A stretch of 64,000 nucleotides of DNA from Lutimaribacter pacificus (GTDB lineage Bacteria > Pseudomonadota > Alphaproteobacteria > Rhodobacterales > Rhodobacteraceae). A program made the position numbers and the translations under genes. Below are positions 62,093 to 64,000 of the stretch, piece by piece; position 1 is the stretch's first letter, and the number at the start of each line of letters is the position of its first letter. The stretch is from the NCBI RefSeq assembly GCF_900142185.1, contig NZ_FQZZ01000009.1, positions 42,973 through 106,972 on the forward strand. Direction: 5' to 3'. A model generated the notes under the pieces. The model searched no databases. It saw only the letters and a list, made by a program, of their open reading frames with translations, and was not told the origin of the DNA.

Positions 62093-62197
62093 GGCCGGGC
62101 AGGGCATCATGTACCGGGGGCATGGCATGACGTGACCCCCGGCCAGAGTACCAGTTCCGGGCCCGTTCGCCCGATTTCACCAAGGGAGGAAGCAACC

Positions 62198-63181
62198 ATG
62201 AAGAGATACACACTGAGTTCGCTGCTGGCGATGTGCCTTGCGACAAGCGCAATCGGCGAGGAGTTCCCGTATTCGCTGCCGTTCAACGCCGCGAACGAGT
62301 TTTCGCAGATCGGCGTCGAATGGTCCGAAGCCGTGTCCGAGGCGACCGATGGCGAGATCCATTTCCAGCCCGATTTCAACGCCGCGCTGGTCTCGATCCC
62401 CGAGGCGCTGGATGCGGTGGGCAGCGGCGTGGTCCCGGCCGCGCAGGCGGTGGTGTCCGCGATGGCGGGTGTCATCCCGGCCTTCGCCGCGATCGAGATG
62501 GGCGACGGCGTGCCGACCGACAATCCCCCGACCGAGGACGCCATGGCCGAGATCTTTCCCCAGATCGAAGCCCTGCTTGCCCAGCATGACGTCAAGGCGC
62601 TGTGGATGATCCCGGCCTTCGGCGGCGGTATCGCCTGCCGCGACGGGTTCCTTGAAACCGTGGACGACTGGAACGGCAAGAAGATCCGCGCCGCCGGCCG
62701 CTGGCAGGCCAAGCAGGTCGAGGCCGCGGGCGGCACGCCCATCGCGCTGCCGGCGTCGGATATCTACACCGCGCTGCAGAACGGCACGGTCGATTGCGCC
62801 CTGACGGTGCCCACGATCTTCCTGGCCAGCTCGATGTACGAGGTCGCCCCGTATTTCTCGGGCTACGATTTCACCGGCAACGGGCTGATCACCATCGTCG
62901 GCAACGACGTCTGGGAAGGGCTGACCGACGAACAGCGCGAAACCGTCGGCCAGATCTCGAAAGAGATGACCTCCAAGGGCACCAAGCGCCTGCGCGAAAT
63001 CAATGCCGCGGCCATCGCCCAGATCGACGAAAAGGCGCAGCGTTACATGATGACGCCCGAGGCGCGGAACGGGCTGGCGCGTGCCTGGGACCCCGTGTTC
63101 GAGGAGTTGCTGGGCACCGTTACGGACGAAACCGGTAAAAGCCTGGTCTCGAAACTGTACTCCTACCGGACGCAACAGTGA
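62198..63181 (+). CDS. TRAP transporter substrate-binding protein (DctP-like)
   Basis: Periplasmic binding protein, 327 aa. A short Sec signal (MKRYTLSSLLAMCLATSAIG) is followed by EEFPYSLPFNAANEFSQIGV. The DctP core includes KKIRAAGRWQAKQVEAAGGT and DIYTALQNGTVDCAL. ATG 62198 is preceded by AAGGGAGGA; an upstream GTG would only lengthen the N-terminus before the signal. Its stop overlaps the small permease start (GTGA). It is not of the TakP group, so its ligand differs from the transporter at 39014. Confidence 0.9.
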   Translation: MKRYTLSSLLAMCLATSAIGEEFPYSLPFNAANEFSQIGVEWSEAVSEATDGEIHFQPDFNAALVSIPEALDAVGSGVVPAAQAVVSAMAGVIPAFAAIEMGDGVPTDNPPTEDAMAEIFPQIEALLAQHDVKALWMIPAFGGGIACRDGFLETVDDWNGKKIRAAGRWQAKQVEAAGGTPIALPASDIYTALQNGTVDCALTVPTIFLASSMYEVAPYFSGYDFTGNGLITIVGNDVWEGLTDEQRETVGQISKEMTSKGTKRLREINAAAIAQIDEKAQRYMMTPEARNGLARAWDPVFEELLGTVTDETGKSLVSKLYSYRTQQ

Positions 63182-63714
63182 GTGCCCAGCTAAGCACAGA
63201 CGGTCCGATGGCGGCGATTTCGCTTTTCAGGCGCGTGGTAGAGGGGGTGAACGCCCTCTTTACCGCCATCGCCTGTGTGCTGGTCGCCGCGATCGGCATC
63301 ATCGTGGTCTGGGCGACTCTGGCGCGCAGCTTCGGCACGCCGGTGATCTGGGCGCATGACTATGCCCAGATCGCCTTTGTCTACGTGGTGTTCCTGTCGC
63401 TTGCGCCGGCGCTTCAGGCCGGGCAGCACGTGACGGTCGAGCTGTTCGAGGGGCTGGTGCCACGGGTGTTCAGGAAGTACCTGGATCATGTGGCCGCCAT
63501 CGCCTGCATCGTGTTCGGCGCGGTCTTCTTCTGGTATCTCTGGCAGCTTACGGCGCGGTCCTTCGGGGATAATCGCCTGGCGAATGCGGTCGTCGTCGTC
63601 CAGCTGAAATGGATACAGGTCATCGGGCCGGTCGGGGTTCTCCAGTTCGTGCTGACCGCCCTGCTGCGGCTTGCCGAGGCGCAGCAGCGCCTGCGGGCGC
63701 GGCCAACGGAATAA
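63178..63714 (+). CDS. TRAP transporter small permease (DctQ-like)
   Basis: Small TRAP membrane subunit, 178 aa, four helices: LFTAIACVLVAAIGIIVVWA, DYAQIAFVYVVFLSLAPALQ, HVAAIACIVFGAVFFWYLWQ and VIGPVGVLQFVLTALLRLAE. GQHVTVELFEGLVP matches the DctQ R/Q-HVxVE segment. The GTG at 63178 overlaps the binding-protein stop; ATG 63208 (MAAISLFRRV) is an alternative. The large permease follows after 14 nt. Confidence 0.88.
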   Translation: MSAQLSTDGPMAAISLFRRVVEGVNALFTAIACVLVAAIGIIVVWATLARSFGTPVIWAHDYAQIAFVYVVFLSLAPALQAGQHVTVELFEGLVPRVFRKYLDHVAAIACIVFGAVFFWYLWQLTARSFGDNRLANAVVVVQLKWIQVIGPVGVLQFVLTALLRLAEAQQRLRARPTE

Positions 63715-63728
63715 GGTAAGGGACAATC

Positions 63729-64000
63729 ATGGACGCATCCTTGTGGTTCGCCGCGTTTATCGGCGCACTCACGCTCCTGCTGGCGCTGCGCATTCCTGTC
63801 GCGGTCAGCATGGGGCTTATCGGCATCGCGGGCACGGCGGTTTTCGTGTCGCCCCGCGCGGTGGTGCAGATCGCCAATATTGCCTATTCGCAAACCTGGA
63901 GCTTCGTCCTCGTCATCGTGCCGCTGTTCGTCCTGATGGGCGAGGTGATCGCGATATCCGGGCTGGGGGCGGCGCTGTTCCGGGCCGCCGCGATCTGGCT
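63729..64000 (+). CDS. TRAP transporter large permease (DctM-like), cut by window end
   Basis: First 90 codons of a DctM-type permease: MDASLWFAAFIGALTLLLAL, then RIPVAVSMGLIGIAGTAVFV and VIVPLFVLMGEVIAISGLGA. The VPLFVLMGE segment is family-typical. ATG 63729 follows AAGGTAAGGGAC. The gene continues beyond the window. Confidence 0.9.
   Translation, partial: MDASLWFAAFIGALTLLLALRIPVAVSMGLIGIAGTAVFVSPRAVVQIANIAYSQTWSFVLVIVPLFVLMGEVIAISGLGAALFRAAAIW

Overview
The window is high-GC DNA from an alphaproteobacterium, most likely Rhodobacterales (Paracoccaceae/Roseobacter group). The evidence is a NepR/EcfG/PhyR general stress response, several TRAP and branched-chain-amino-acid-type (HAAT) ABC transporters, an EcfG-type promoter set (GGAAC-N16/17-cGTT) and THI-box riboswitches. 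I see no tRNA, rRNA, CRISPR array, insertion sequence or phage.

Layout. 1-4441: a urea/amide-type ABC transporter (binding protein, two ATPases, two permeases), cut at its 5' end by the window edge. 4503-7261: a TPP riboswitch and thiC, then a convergent Nudix hydrolase under its own second TPP riboswitch. 7333-14779: a four-gene beta-oxidation operon on the minus strand (fadE-like, thiolase, fadJ-like, acetyl-CoA hydrolase/transferase).

14914-38500: a stress island of about 24 kb. It contains nepR-ecfG divergent from phyR, a PhyK-like sensor kinase, and many small or membrane stress proteins (dodecin, general stress flavoprotein, FNT channel, SDR, MgtC, PRC-barrel, DUF3008, PLDc_N, BrkB/YihY, DUF3618, holin-like, DUF305, DJ-1/PfpI, CsbD, HdeD). 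It also holds a second degenerate EcfG-like sigma factor with a disulfide oxidoreductase, and a complete heme-copper oxidase operon with a subunit I-III fusion and a triheme cytochrome c. By eye I located 17 EcfG-type promoters here, 11 of them exact GGAAC-N16-CGTT, in front of nearly every transcription unit, including the oxidase operon. One drives a predicted 128-nt small RNA with C-rich loops and a strong terminator (38342-38469, minus). This island is the most interesting part of the window.

38501-64000: catabolic and transport modules. These are a TRAP permease pair with a convergent TakP-like binding protein; a GMC oxidoreductase with a TetR regulator; an RND efflux pair with a divergent TetR regulator; a seven-gene operon of HAAT ABC transporter, acyl-CoA ligase and enoyl-CoA hydratase, with a divergent TetR; and a LysR regulator divergent from an SDR, a Baeyer-Villiger-type monooxygenase and a further TRAP system that runs off the window end.

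Gene functions were assigned by recognising family motifs in the translations. No database search was run, so substrates are mostly unknown.
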